Shown: positions 22,701 to 35,249 of the stretch, piece after piece
Layout: each line of letters begins with the position of its first letter
How positions within the stretch are numbered: position 1 is the stretch's first letter
Source of the DNA: Litomosoides sigmodontis
Lineage: Eukaryota; Nematoda; Chromadorea; Rhabditida; Onchocercidae
Assembly: GCA_963070105.1 (NCBI GenBank)
Contig: OY718803.1
Location: forward strand, 7,607,823-7,671,822
Length of the DNA: 64,000 nt
Direction: 5' to 3'
Position numbers and translations under genes: made by a program
Notes under the pieces: model-generated
What the model saw: only the letters and a program-made list of their open reading frames with translations
Told to the model about the DNA's origin: nothing
Database searches by the model: none

Positions 22701-23752
22701 CAATTCATTCATTGAAATAAACATCCCAAAAAAGCGGGACTTACAGCATTCAATACTTTGTTCTCACAGATATGATAACATAAATGGTAGTAATTCGCGT
22801 ACAGTTAGAGGTATAGAATGAACTGATTGGACAAATCAGCTCGATAACTTGCATAATGTATAATGATTGCATAATTGATAAAACCGAAATCGAGAAATTC
22901 ACTGATAACTGATGCACACCTGATTATTATAAGCTGGATCTGGGTCAGGAGCATAAACCATGAATGGATTATAATTAATGGGACATGGAAGACGATCGCT
23001 CAAATACATATCAAACCACGGTTCTGATATAAAACTTGTGTGTAGGTTCCGTTTATCATGTAATATGAGCTCTTTTTGCAATTCTGAAAGTGCTTTAAAA
23101 TGATAAGTAATATAATTACAAAAAATTGGAGTTTGCAAAGTACACAGTTACCTGGACCTTCGTGTGCAATAAAATCTTCTACGAGTTCTTTCAACAACTC
23201 TAATTCACTCTTCTGAAGTATGGCTTCTGCAGCTCCCACAAGTCTGCAAACCGAGAGGCTGATTAGTATTGTTGTTTAGGCATGAAATAACACCATATAA
23301 AAACCCTTAATAAAACAAAAATACCTGCGACATGAATCTGACAGCTTTGGAATCGGCAACCTCCGAAGGCTTCTCTGGAAATGATATGTTGGAACATCGC
23401 TTTTGTGAACATATTGATAGTCATCACCTTTTAATTTTTGAGCACTGAAAATTTCTTTGTTGAATGACAAATTTAACGGAAGGGAACTATCTCCAGCACA
23501 TCAAACCCGCAAGTGTGACAAGTAGACGAAGATTTAATAGAATGCTACTGTTTTCATAATTCCCTCCTATTTTTTGACAAATTAAAATTATGCATAAGTG
23601 CTCCACGAACAGTTGTTAAAATAGAAATATTGAGTACAACTTTTGAAATTTTTTTTGCATGAATTCCGTATATTCAGCAACATCACTTACACACAGCCTG
23701 TTGAGAATTCGCGGAGTCGAATCAATGAGATTCCCTTTCGTGAGGCTTGCAT
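19701..23752 (-). CDS. CPT2: Carnitine O-palmitoyltransferase 2, mitochondrial
   Basis: CPT2 is the inner-mitochondrial-membrane enzyme that converts long-chain acylcarnitine and CoA to acyl-CoA for beta-oxidation. The first exon, 23752-23691, encodes [20 protein letters not shown], a typical presequence. It joins in phase to 23444-23325 ([17 protein letters not shown]) and to an exon starting near 23243. Later blocks are [20 protein letters not shown] and [19 protein letters not shown] (about 23070-22920), [20 protein letters not shown] (about 22230), [13 protein letters not shown] with the catalytic His (about 21320), YESCSTAAF (about 20740), [11 protein letters not shown] and LSTSTLSTE (about 20280-20150). 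The last exon, 19778-19701, gives the C-terminal helix. Order and content match the choline/carnitine acyltransferase family; the mitochondrial presequence and lack of N-terminal membrane segments favour CPT2 over CPT1. Confidence 0.94.
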
Positions 23753-23788
23753 GGTTAAATGATGCAAAGTGGAGAAATTTATAGTACC

Positions 23789-23792
23789 CTGT
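23789..23792 (-). promoter_or_regulatory. Candidate trans-splice acceptor of CPT2
   Basis: The minus strand reads attcatgttacag, then a 36-nt leader before the ATG at 23752. The preceding NUSAP-like gene stops at 24400, about 0.65 kb upstream, and no cis exon is apparent. Confidence 0.5.
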
Positions 23793-24399
23793 AACATGAA
23801 TTAATTGTATTCCGCATCTTACATAACTTTTGCACATATGGCTTCTTGGCTTTCACCAATTTTCAATCATCGCTAATTGCGCAAAGTGTCTGGGAATGAT
23901 GTAGAGAAATCAAAGCCCAGAAAAAACCACTGATATCATGGCAAAATGGTCGCAACCTCTCATATAAATCATTTCAAATTTATTTGATATTTCAATGAAC
24001 ATGACATTGATATGTAACTAATTGAAATAAGTAATGGATGAATACTAATGTCTCTAGTTATTAAAAATTCACTGCTTACAAAGACGAAATTATTCTTAAA
24101 AGTTCAGAGTTGGTCCAATTTACTTAAACTATAGTTCAGATGAATAAATGAAAGCGCATAAAACTTATACGAAAAATGTACGAAACATAAACATTTACAG
24201 AGTAAAGATTTGCATACGGAAAAAATGAAACAAGAAATCCACCATAACATAATGATTCGCAAAATTACTGGTTCAGCAGAAGCCAAAAGTAAACAAAAGC
24301 TTTAGAAAGTAACAGGAAAGCTCAAATCAGCGAAAATTCAAAATAATAAATAAAAAAAGTATCTCATTCCTCAATCATCGCAACAATTTTGCACTTCCT

Positions 24400-27300
24400 T
24401 CAACATCCACGTTTTGTCTTCAATATTTGCTCACGAGTCTTGTTACGTTTCATGTGCAGTTGCTGGCGTGTTTCTGTTCTGGAACAATTCTTGTATTCAA
24501 ATAACCCTTTATAAATCAACAGTATTCTACAGTAAACGGAGCTATAATAAGACCTTAAGTCTTCATTCTGGAAAAATATGAACGTAGAAGAAGCAAAAAT
24601 AAACAGACCTCGAAGCAGAAATAGCTGTGAATGTCTGTATCATGCCACGCATTTTTGCTTCTTGAAATTGACTATCTGTCATTTTCGTAGTATCGACATA
24701 GGGTATCATACGACGATAGGGTACATACCGACGCCCATATCTACGAAGCGTTTTCTTCTCACTTTCAGTTAATGATACTAAATGAATAAATGAAAGTTAA
24801 CAAGAAAACTGCACATCAATTTATCCATTACCAATTTCTTGTAGCTGCGCATCTGTATTGCAAATTAAATGGTATTGGGAGAACAACTAAAAATCCAACC
24901 AATGAGAACGATAAGGACCCCGGAAAATTATAAAAAATTTACCTTCAGAATTCTTTCCTTTCGGAGTAGCCAATCTCTGAAGACGTGTACTTAGTTGCGG
25001 CAGAGCTGCAGAATTAGCATGTCTTAAATTGGCAAGTCTTGGGGATCGTCGAACTTGCTTAGTATTGAGTTTTTTCGCCAGCCCTTTCACGTCAATCTAC
25101 AACACGGTGTATGTAATAGCCAAACCTCTAATTTCTTTTTGGAAAAAATTTAAATTATCTCTAAAAAAGAGAAGTTACTCAAAATTTTAAAAATAGATGA
25201 CATGCCTTTGCCATTCTCTGTCTACGAGGCTGTATTTGGGACTGTGAATCAATATCAGCATGGTTTTGTATTGTTGTGAAAGCATTTTTTGTGCCATACA
25301 ATTTCGAAAATGAAAAGTCTATCTTTGACGGATCTTTATTGACATTCTTGAACTTATACCTCAACATAAATACATTATGAAACAAGAATTACAATACAAG
25401 AGATTAATAAATCCTCCTACCTCTTTATCTTAGGCCCGATGAATTTATTCCCTCAATACTCAACATCTTAAAAAACCTTTTGATGACCAAAAAGCAAAGC
25501 AGGAATTGCAGATGAAATTTCATTCAATGTCCAAAGATAAGCGAAGGCATACCCGATAGTCTCTGGCGCAACTTCTTCCGCTCCAAAATTTGCTTTCTTC
25601 AAAGTTTTCGGTGTAGCTAGCCTCTAAAAATAAAATTTTACAGCAAAAAATTTTTCAAAAAAAGAAAAAAGAGTTCTTCCAATTCAAAGTCATCCAAAGA
25701 GTCCAGTTTTTCTCCACAGCTCAAGATCTTAGCCGTCAAACTACTGCTCGGTTATAGTTACCCTGTCTTCATATACGGTAAACCATTACTAATTTCAGGT
25801 CCGCAGAACACAAATTCCCAATAACTAAATTCGTTACCACATTCATTTCTTTCCATTGTCACAAGAAATTTTAAATCAGTAATATAAATTTTTGATTCAA
25901 CACAGTTAATAATTCCAAGTTAAATATTTAGGATAACTCTTTTAATCATCTGTAAAACAATTCTAACTATAAATCAGATCAGTTTCCGGAAGCCGACATG
26001 TGAAATTTAGCCCTCTGCTACATCCGCCTACGCTTGCACGACGCCTTAATATAAACTCACTTTGAAAGTTTCAGGAACTTCTCTTTCATGTTCCGCAAAT
26101 TTCCGTTTCACATTTGCATCTACTTCTTGCAGCGTTGGCTGCTTTTCAGCCAATTTCTGATGGAGCGCAGCAAATCGCGCAGCAACTAAATTTTCATCAA
26201 TGCATTTCTATAATTTTATTACTTTCATCTAGATGTTTCAAATACTTGAACGCCCCTTTTCCATAACTTTCAGAAACTCGCATCAAAATCGATATCACCC
26301 TGCTTTACAATAATAATCATTTACCATAGAAAGATGTTTGTTACTGGTACATCTACTCCCTAAATGGATGAACCAGTAACAAACAGAATCTATGAAAAAT
26401 TAAAAGGACTGCAGAAAGCTTACAAGGTGCGTCTGTGTAATGGTACTTAATAAAATAGCAATAAATGAATGCAGTAAGAAAACTGACTAATAATAGCTTA
26501 CGTGTATTATGTGCAACAGACTTGCCGTTACATGGAGTGTTTGTGTGCTGTTCTGCCTTAGGAATAAAACTGGAAGCATTTGATGGCAAGAAACTGGTTT
26601 TATCACTCTGTTGAAAGACGCTTGTTTTTCCACCTGGTTCCTCACCTAACGAGAAAAAAAGGAAAAATACTATCGAACTGGACTATAAACATTCCCTTTT
26701 CTCTTTTATAAAACAATTCCGAAAGAAGATCGCAGAAGAGTGTTAAAATTGTAAAAACCAGAAAATATTTGGAAACTTTCCTAACTTGGTATAATTGTGT
26801 TTTCTATGCATCGTTCCACATTGTTTCCATAGTTTTGTTCAATAGTAAAGGTTTGATTAAGTGTGTCATTGGGGGAACTTTTAAGCGAACACGACAAAGC
26901 AACCTGGAACTGAGACCAAAACATATCACAACAACCCAAATGGAGAAAATGTACTCATCGATCATTTTTTAGAATATCATGAAATTTTACGATCAAGTAC
27001 TATTGTCGAACAGGAGATATCAATCAGAATAATATTATAAAAATGGGCTGAACTCAAAAAATTAGGGGTTAGATATCAGAGTCATACCCTCCGGTTAGAT
27101 ATTGACTAAATAACATAATGATGAAAAAGTAATGAAAATATAAAGTATATATATAAAGTATATATATATATATATATACCACATGATAGCAATACCTCAG
27201 ATTCAGTAACTTTCTTTGGAGCAATATTTTCTTTATTGCATTCACTTCTCCAAACTTTTGACAATTCCATTATTAACACTTCCTTCTGAAAAATTTTATA

Positions 27301-27679
27301 ATACGATTCTCTTCGACGATTTCAGTCAATAAGTATTCAAGTAAATCCGTCCGTAGCAGATAACTGGCTTTATGTGATGCAAAATACAGCATACCATTGT
27401 TTGAGATGCTATTGTGGATTTGTTATAAAAATCATTTGTTTCGAAACGGGTACAATCTAGCTAATCAGAAATGAAATATAATGAGCTAGTTTCAGCAGCG
27501 TGTGTTTACCCAGCAGGCGATGTCACTACAAAGAAAAATAACCATTTATACATCAGTAAACTTTAGAAGTATGTAACGAAAACCTTTTGATTAGCGTTGA
27601 CTGAATAACGCTTTGCGGCTTTTCTTAACTGAGAATATTTCAACGCAGAAAGCCGATTTCGAACATCTTCCAAATCCAT
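24400..27679 (-). CDS. Basic SAP-like protein, probable NUSAP1 (nucleolar and spindle-associated protein) homologue
   Basis: The first exon, 27679-27584, encodes MDLEDVRNRLSALKYSQLRK followed by AAKRYSVNANQK. The LKYSxLxxxAK...AN pattern resembles the N-terminal SAP-like helix pair of NUSAP1, a microtubule- and chromatin-binding mitotic protein. Later exons are short, low-complexity and very basic: KEVLIMELSKVWRSECNKEN (about 27280), EEPGGKTSVFQQSDKTSF (about 26640), ARFAALHQKLAEKQPTLQE (about 26170), RLATPKTLKKANF (about 25610), the exon ending QIQPRRQRMAK at about 25203, RRSPRLANL (about 25040), RRYGRRYVPYRR (about 24740), and a lysine-rich tail ending at a stop at 24400. One junction (AAAG followed by gcatgt near 25202) works only as a GC donor. 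The exon after the first could not be joined in phase. The family is inferred from the N-terminus and composition; the reality of the gene is surer than its name. Confidence 0.6.
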
Positions 27680-27700
27680 CGTTTTATTTTCCAATAATTA

Positions 27701-27703
27701 CTA
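27701..27703 (-). promoter_or_regulatory. Candidate trans-splice acceptor of the NUSAP-like gene
   Basis: The minus strand reads ctctcgtttttgtag and then a 21-nt leader before the ATG at 27679. Confidence 0.5.
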
Positions 27704-28330
27704 CAAAAACGAGAGATAATATGTGAATGGAATGGAATCAAGGAATATACGAGATGAAAAAGCAGTCAAGAGAGCGAAACAATACTAGAAGAGAATGCGC
27801 CATCCTTGAGAAACACCAAAAAAGACAGACTCATGAAAGACGGATAAAACAGACTGTCCCATATTCAAATTAGTTCGTATCATTAACAACAATCAAATAC
27901 TTCCAATACAACACCTAAATCTCCCTCTCAACACCCCCCCCCCCTTTCCGTACCACATTTTACTTTCCCCACACCTTTCACTCCACCAATATGAATTAAC
28001 CCGCGGCAAAGGTCAGCTGTCAATATGCGATCAGGTTGAGATCAGTTCGCTAGGGATGGTAAGGGAAGGAAGGTGATATTGGCGCTGTGACGGTCGTTCT
28101 CGGATATCGAGGATATTGTTAGGTTATGGGACATTAAGGCGATATTGACTTACTCCTCAGTCTTCCAAATTCATCGTGAAAACTCCGGAGAAATCAGTGG
28201 ATTGCTACCAACAGGCTAATGAAGTTACCAAAAGTATTTCATGTATTTAATTTAAACTTGACAGTTTGATAATTGATAATTAATTATAAGTTGAAATACT
28301 CCCAAACGAACTATACAGACGTGATTTTTT
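27704..28330. promoter_or_regulatory. Head-to-head intergenic interval, likely bidirectional promoter
   Basis: The starts of the NUSAP-like gene (-) and INTS13 (+) are 670 bp apart, with no gene between them. The interval has a poly-C run at about 27935-27948 and a more GC-rich stretch at about 28000-28130 than its surroundings. No specific factor site is claimed. Confidence 0.45.
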
Positions 28331-28332
28331 AG
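28331..28332 (+). promoter_or_regulatory. Candidate trans-splice acceptor of INTS13
   Basis: The sequence gtgattttttag is followed by a 17-nt leader before the ATG at 28350, in the head-to-head promoter interval where no cis exon is expected. Confidence 0.5.
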
Positions 28333-28349
28333 AAATCGTAGTTTTGTTA

Positions 28350-31300
28350 ATGGCGTCCACTTCACTAACCACTAGTTCTACTCGTTGGATTCACACTGAT
28401 CCGTTAACAGCATTATGGAATGTGTCGGATGATGTACCGGTCAATGATGTGACAGTAGGTTCTGATCATAAAACTGTCATTGTTCTGGATCATTCACCTG
28501 ACTTTGCTACTTTTTCCAACTTTGTTAGCTTTATTTTCTCTTAACTTAATTTTTGAAACAGTTAAATATTATCGTATTTGTTTATCCAAATTTACGAATT
28601 CAATTCTCATTGATTTCTGACCCTTGACTGGTTTATTTAATGAATAAAATTTTGCTTAGACATTTCAAAATATATGCATGCATATATGCATAAATGCAAT
28701 TTTTTCCTTTCGTAAGTTGTGCATGTAAATTGTATCAATTTAGAATTCATTTCAGAAAATTGATTTTCCTTTGAAAGACACAACAACGGGACAGATGCGT
28801 GTAGTAAACCAGGTGGAAAAGACGCTGTGGACTTGTGCCGTTGAATCAGCCTTTGAATTTCATCGAATTGTTGACGAAATCTACCCACATGGCGTGCGAT
28901 TAATGCGTTTTGTGATTTCCGATTTTGTTGGAAGGTTTCTGACGCCGAACTGGGGAACACAGCTTATCTCACTAGATCAGGTCATATTTCATCGTAGAAA
29001 GTATATGTCAAAAAATGCGATATGTCCTAATTTTTGAGATGTAGATTTTTTTACATCAAAGATGAAAAGTTTACATTGCAGGTATAATTTCATGTTATTA
29101 TATCTCAAGCAACTCACGATTTTATTATCGAAGTTTATTTTTGCAATCTTTAGATTCCCCAATTATTTTTTTTAGTTATTGAAATCATTTGCAACCTGTG
29201 GCGTCCCGGATGCTAAAGCAGATTTATCATCATGTTCAATAATCAATGGTATTTCGATCGCTGTTGAAGCAATCAGTGAGTTGACAGAGTTACAGAAAAA
29301 GCAGTCTGATTTGAATTCTGGTTTCAAGTATTTTGGGAAATATAATAAACGTAAAGAAAGTAACGGGAGACAGCACAACGATGAGGAACAACCGACAAGC
29401 AAAGGGAATTTGCCTGGTTTTGTTGATGATAAAGAGAAAACGGACTTGAGAAGTGCAAAGTTTGCAGTAAGCATTAATTCTTTTAAAAAATGTGAATTTC
29501 TTGACAAAAATCAAATTACTGCTGTTATATTGCATGTAATTACTTATACTTTAGAAAACACAATGAAAATATATTTGTTTTATTCTAAGAGTCGATTAAA
29601 GCGTTTGTCACTGAAAACAAAACTTGCAAGACAGGAAATGCATGCATTAACAGCTAAAAGTGGCATCAAGAAAGTATTTCCAAATATGGGCTCGATTATA
29701 GTTTTTACTTCCCTTAAAAGGTATGTATTTTACTCGTTTAACAAGAGTAATAAATACTAAAAAAAGTGACGCTTTGATTATTGGCAAGGGCGTTTCAGTG
29801 ATGAAGATATTGCTATGCTGACGAAACATATTACGGAAGATATTATCAGTCGCAATAAAATTGTGAAAGTTCTGGATGGTGACAAGAAGTTAGTGCTAAA
29901 AATAGGTTTTTTTTGTTATATTTTTTTATTAGACAATTAAATTTTTCCAGTACTACAAACAGCTGAAAGACAAAAGGGAACGAAAAAGTTCTGGTGTGTG
30001 TTTTATGTAAGTACGTATTTTAGCTTCGCTGCAATTACTCACGTAAAAGTTTATTTCATCATCATTTATCCTACGACGGATGGTAACAAGGATAAAATAT
30101 ATCTTCCGACCGCAAAACCACTTACTAAGGTAACTTTGTGTGTTCAGTTATTTCGGACATGTTTTAGATTTTTTACTTTAAAACTATGCCTTTAATTCTG
30201 CTATATTCAATTCATTTTCCTGCTTTGATTCATATAATTGGTTTATGTGTCTCTCTAAAAAATTATTTATCAGGTTAAAGCTTGCAGATGAACGAATATG
30301 TTTCATGTAGTGTTGTTTGCGCTGAAGCTGGTCCGTCATTACGTCCTGTTTTGCATGGCGTTATTCTAAGTCACTTCGAGTTAGCCTCCACGACGGTCAC
30401 TAGTATACCAATGAAGGTTAGATTTAATAAATTCCTATAAAGTCCGAAACTTTCAAGTTTTAATTTAAATTTGGTGCTATTACGATTTTCAGGAAGAAGC
30501 ACAACAGGGACAATCGGTGAACTATGATGTAGAGATATTCCATCCACGTAGAAGTCATCATTTGTTGCAGCAATATGGCTTAATAGGATCAGGATCCAAA
30601 TTGGTAGTTCCCGTTAATCCTGGCGGCTATGAAACCGTTAAACTAGCTTGGACAACTCCATCTGCTAAAAATCGTTGGAATCAGGTTTTTGTTTTATTTT
30701 TGATCTAACAGTTAATTTAATAAAATTGGTGGACTGAAAATAAAAATTAATGCTTTCTTTACAGTTTCCTCGGTGCATCTCCGCACTTCCAATATCACCA
30801 GCAAGCGTCAATAGCCGACCATCTGTCTGCCTTACTTCATTTCTGCTCAGTGGCAGGAACGTTATGCTCGAAGTACATTTCATTGTTAAAATTCTTACTT
30901 CATTTTCTTCAAAACGTCAAGGAATATTTTTTTATTGTGCATATGAGAGTTTTTTTTTTACTAAGAAATGAGGAAGTATTGTTTGGTATATGGGTAAATT
31001 GCAGTAATTAACATTCCCTTTTGATCTCATGGTTTTTAAATTGATTTAGGTATTAAAACAAGTACATTTGCCACGAGAGGTTACGCCGAATGTTAATCAG
31101 AAACTGATTTCACATTTGTTGATGTGCCATGCAGGAAGGATTTATATGCATACGGTGCAAATCGGAAGTCACTGTAAGCTATAGTTTTCATAGATGTGTT
31201 TTAAAAGATTTCTGTTCTCAATGACATTCTTTGCAGCAATACTTGATGATAAGAAGCTTTTGGCAAACGCAATGCTCCCTAAACCGAGCGCACCGCTTCG

Positions 31301-33017
31301 TGTTGCAGATTTTGCTATTTTTATGAAGGAAGCACGTCTTGTTGTTTCACAAGAAGCAGGTAAGTAATGCCGTTTTGTACATTTAATTTTATCTTAAAAT
31401 TTTGTCATCCCAATGGGTGGTGAGCTCTGTAGGACTAAAATTAAAAAGTACACTAAGTTTGTCTTTTGCAGTTGCTCCATCTAGGATAATAGATGACGAA
31501 TCAACATACAATGAACAAGCACGGAAGCAGCTGTTGAGGCTAACTCGTTACTGGCCGTGCAAGCTAAATGAAGCTTTCATATATAATGTACCAAAAGTAC
31601 TATTAAGAGAAATATTTTACATCTAATTTATTTTCAAACAATCTATTCAGTTACTTAAAAAAGATTACTGTAAGTTCTTTTTCAAAAAGTCACTGATTTT
31701 TGAATATCACTGAACACAAGTTAAGTGTTTATTAACCCCCTGACAGTTTCTAATTCCAGAAATTTGACCCCTTGCTGATATTAATTCGACGCAATGAACT
31801 TTCAACAAATGATGTTAATAAATGTCGGGAATGCATTTATGCGCTAATGGCTTACAAGGATTCAAACGACCCGCTCACATCGAAAAGTGTAGATTGTGTC
31901 AAATTTAAAAATCCACTGAGTAGGTGAGGAAGATGGACTTTTAACCTTTGAAAACCAGAATTACGGTAGAGAAAATAGCATTAATGAAACGTACTTGGCT
32001 TTCCCTAGAGAAATGCCAAGTTCATTAACGGAATGGTTATTTTCCATATTACCTTTCTAAAGCTTTTTGAACAGCCTGTTGTTTCCTCAGGGATGAACAG
32101 TTTCGTCATGCTTGTGATGAACTATTGATTCATTTGCATAATTATGTGAACCATTCCGCCAGACATCTTGAAGTGTTCAATATGTTTTTGCAAGTACGTC
32201 TCTCATACGTATTCATTACCATTCAATTATTAGTTTTTTATCACTGTTAGTTTTTTCATTTTAAATCAATTTCTTGTAATCTTTTATTTTAATATTATCA
32301 AAAGAAATTTTGGAAGTGCCACTTTGCGTTTCGTAATTGATTTCCTATCAGTTTTTACTGTATTACAGATTTCTGGTCTTGATCGTGCGACTCATCTTTC
32401 TGTGCAAGATGTTTCAATTTGCACCACTCAGTAACTTTTTTCATAAACATTTGGATATAAAGTGCAGTAAGGATGCATGCTGTATCAATTTACGGTGTCC
32501 TGGCAAAAACTCATTAGAGGAAAAAAATAGTATTTACGCTATTCGACATTTATGTATGTTATGGTCTATAATTTTTCTTTTTGTAGGTCTCAGCCCGGTT
32601 CTTCATCGGTTTCAGCTATTAGAAGTCAATCACCAATGGATGTGATGCAACCAAAAAGTCGTAGTATGTCTCCGGTGGTGAAAAGACCGAGAAAAGCTAT
32701 TTACATTTGGGGACCAAATGGTACTTTTAATCATTTATAGACACGAACTGACTAGGAGAACAGTGTTAACAGTGGTAATTTTTCGTTTTTATCAGATATC
32801 ATTTTTTCTGTGGAGTGCAGTTTCGAGTCTTGGATTTTTTTTCCTTTTAGAAAGGCTAAATCTTTATGATTACTACCTTGAACGATACCAAAAGGAACAC
32901 CTGACGAAATGGAAAGATTTCGTTGGTCGCATAAAAGCTGGTAACAAACCTGCTGTACTTTATCCAAATCTTGATCTCAGTAAGGCATCTAACAAAGGCG
33001 ATGTTGAGTCCATGTGA
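28350..33017 (+). CDS. INTS13: Integrator complex subunit 13 (Asunder family)
   Basis: INTS13 is a subunit of the nuclear Integrator complex, which processes snRNA 3' ends and attenuates transcription; it is also known as Asunder. Exon 1 (28350-28523) contains DHKTVIVLDHSPDF and joins in phase to 28756 onward, with TLWTCAVESAFEFHRIVDEI. Further matches are SCSIINGISIAVEAISELTE (29240), HFELASTTVTSIPMKEE (30375-30490), NYDVEIFHPRRSHHLLQQ (30520), NRWNQ joined to FPRCISALPISPASVNSRPS (30765), LTSFLLSGRNVMLE (30830), LISHLLMCHAGRIYMHT (31100), RVADFAIFMKEARLVVSQEA (31300) and LTRYWPCKL (31540). The last exon ends LERYQKEHLTKWKDFVGRIK and stops at 33017. A lysine-rich insert at 29290-29470 has no obvious human counterpart. 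About 35 residues precede the usual family start. Several middle exon edges (29880-30300, 31700-32720) are approximate. Confidence 0.92.
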
Positions 33018-34185
33018 CGTTTCCTCATGTGTATTTGTTGTTCTTTACATTTCATTTCCTATTGCACACTATTACTAAAAAAAACGTGCGTAACGCAAGT
33101 AGAAAAAAAATCTGGATGGAAAAAGTTGAAATGAATGTTTTTCGATTTCTAATTTAGCTGGAAATGAGTGTATCTCGAAGTGAATTTTACAATTTAGATC
33201 GTGTAATTTTGTTTGTTTTATATTTAGAGATTGATTTTGTTGTTACTATTCTGGTTATGCACTTTGTTACGTTTTGCATATTATCCATTTTTTGTCCATC
33301 TGTTTTTTAAATTGTGGTACATTGAAGAAGTTATTAATAAATCTTTGACAGTTACACGTGTGAGTACGGTAAGCACAGGATACGGTAGGGAAAATTGTGG
33401 AAATGCATCGTTTGTGTTCATTTGTTGATACTTGGCATAATGGAGAGGCTATCTGGGAAACTATTTCATTAACATTTAGAGAGCTTAAGGATTGGCAAAT
33501 CGATCGACAGATGGAGTATAAATAGTTTGGCCTAAATTCCACCCTCATCTGCTCTCATCTAAAGCTGGTAATTATCGATGTAGCCTATGGCTGAGCTTGC
33601 AGTTCTGTGTTGTTTTCCTGCTCAGATAAACGCCTTTTACTTTCATTCACACGTTCCTTTTGTTCTTTCACATAAATTCTCGGTTCTTTCATGCATAGGT
33701 GGACGAGTGCGTCAACTTAGAATGGTGCAAATATCATCCATTTAATTTTTTCTCCTTTGAATTGACCAGTTCACCGCATAGCAACAGATTATCGAACGCT
33801 TGGATTTGCGTGAAAAGCTTTCCATCATTTCGTCATTTTTTTCCGAGAACCGTCTGCGCTTTTAAGGATAAGTCATCCTTGTTCAAGCTCATTCGAAGGA
33901 AAAAGTTCTAGAAATTCTTTTTTGGTAGAAAAAGGAAAAGGGAAGTGCCCGATAAAACTATTTTTAATTTCATTCCAACAAATGCACTTTTGATGGAATG
34001 AATAAATCACAAAATTTCTTGCTGTTTCTTATCATTACTTTTATCACCTCTCATTGACAAAGTACACAATGTTATCCGCTTCATTTCAACTAATTGTAAC
34101 TTCGTTAGTGATATATCAAATAATCTTCCTTTTACAACTATTTTTTGCACGAGTATTATTAGCGAATGTTTGGTTAATATTTATT

Positions 34186-34219
<34 letters not shown>

Positions 34220-35249
34220 GCCTTAAGAAAATAATCAATTTTTTTCTAAAAAAACCAGTTCAACAATGTGTTATGCGTGAAGTAGAAGGATGAAATGCAT
34301 TTCGATATAATACCATTCATTTCCAATAATTTCCTGCAACGATGAAGCGATGAGATCGGTTGCTGACGATCGTTTGGTGTAAAATCGCATGCTCGACGAA
34401 TGTTGCAATGATGAATTGGTGGAAGCAGAAGTGAATACTCAACAGAAGCACAGGTCTGTTCCAATTTGCGCTTAATTGTCTTTTTTCTTCCTAACTGTTG
34501 AGAAGCGCTTCCTGTCATCGCTTAATTTCACTTTTAACCGTTCCATCTATCACTCCACTTCTCTGCTTAACGCTCCTCAAATTTTATTGGTTTAAAATGT
34601 CAAATAACTAAATGAAATTGTTTCATCGTTTTGTCCCTCATCCCTTTTTTGAGCTTTCGACTATTCCAAGCCTCAATAGCTAATTGCTTCGCTGATTACG
34701 TCGTGAAAGACCTGCCGTGCTATCATGTTGAGGCAAATACAGTACGAGAAATGAAGTACTGCCAGTTACGCAATTTTCATTTGTTGTAAATTATTGTTTT
34801 AACTGAATCGACGATTTTCAATCTCCTAATTATCTGTTGCCGCGTCAAAATACGCGCTTACTTGTTCGCTTTTAATCTTATCAGTCAGAGGAATGTTCTA
34901 GATTGTTATAATTTTCATCTGATAACTTAAAAGGGATGATATTTTATTTTAGATAATTCATTTCCGAATTCGAGAAAGAGTGCTAATATGCAATAATATA
35001 ACTTGCAGTCAACAACTTCTATTTCTCATTCCCATTTGATATTGTCTTCGAGTTAAGTATTTGATCAGTGCTTTAATCCGTGACATTCTGAAGTATGAAA
35101 TCTCATTAGATCTAATCTAAATGCTACCTAAATTGGTAAGCAGACAAAGTGTTTCAGTATATTTTACAATCCCAAAATATTTAAAAATTTTAGAGGTAAA
35201 TATATGAAGTTTGTTGGAAATTTTTCTCATCTTTTTTCAACTTTTACAG
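33018..35249. other. Gap between INTS13 and the U2AF1-like gene
   Basis: About 2.2 kb without a supported gene. A CT-rich run lies at 34190-34220. The missing first exon of the U2AF1-like gene should be here if the gene is intact, but I did not find its expected N-terminal motif. The ATG at 33587 (MAELA) is a weak candidate only. Confidence 0.5.

Noticed and set aside
29172..29535. Open frames antisense to the long INTS13 exon
   Set aside because: The sense frame carries conserved INTS13 blocks; the antisense frames match nothing.
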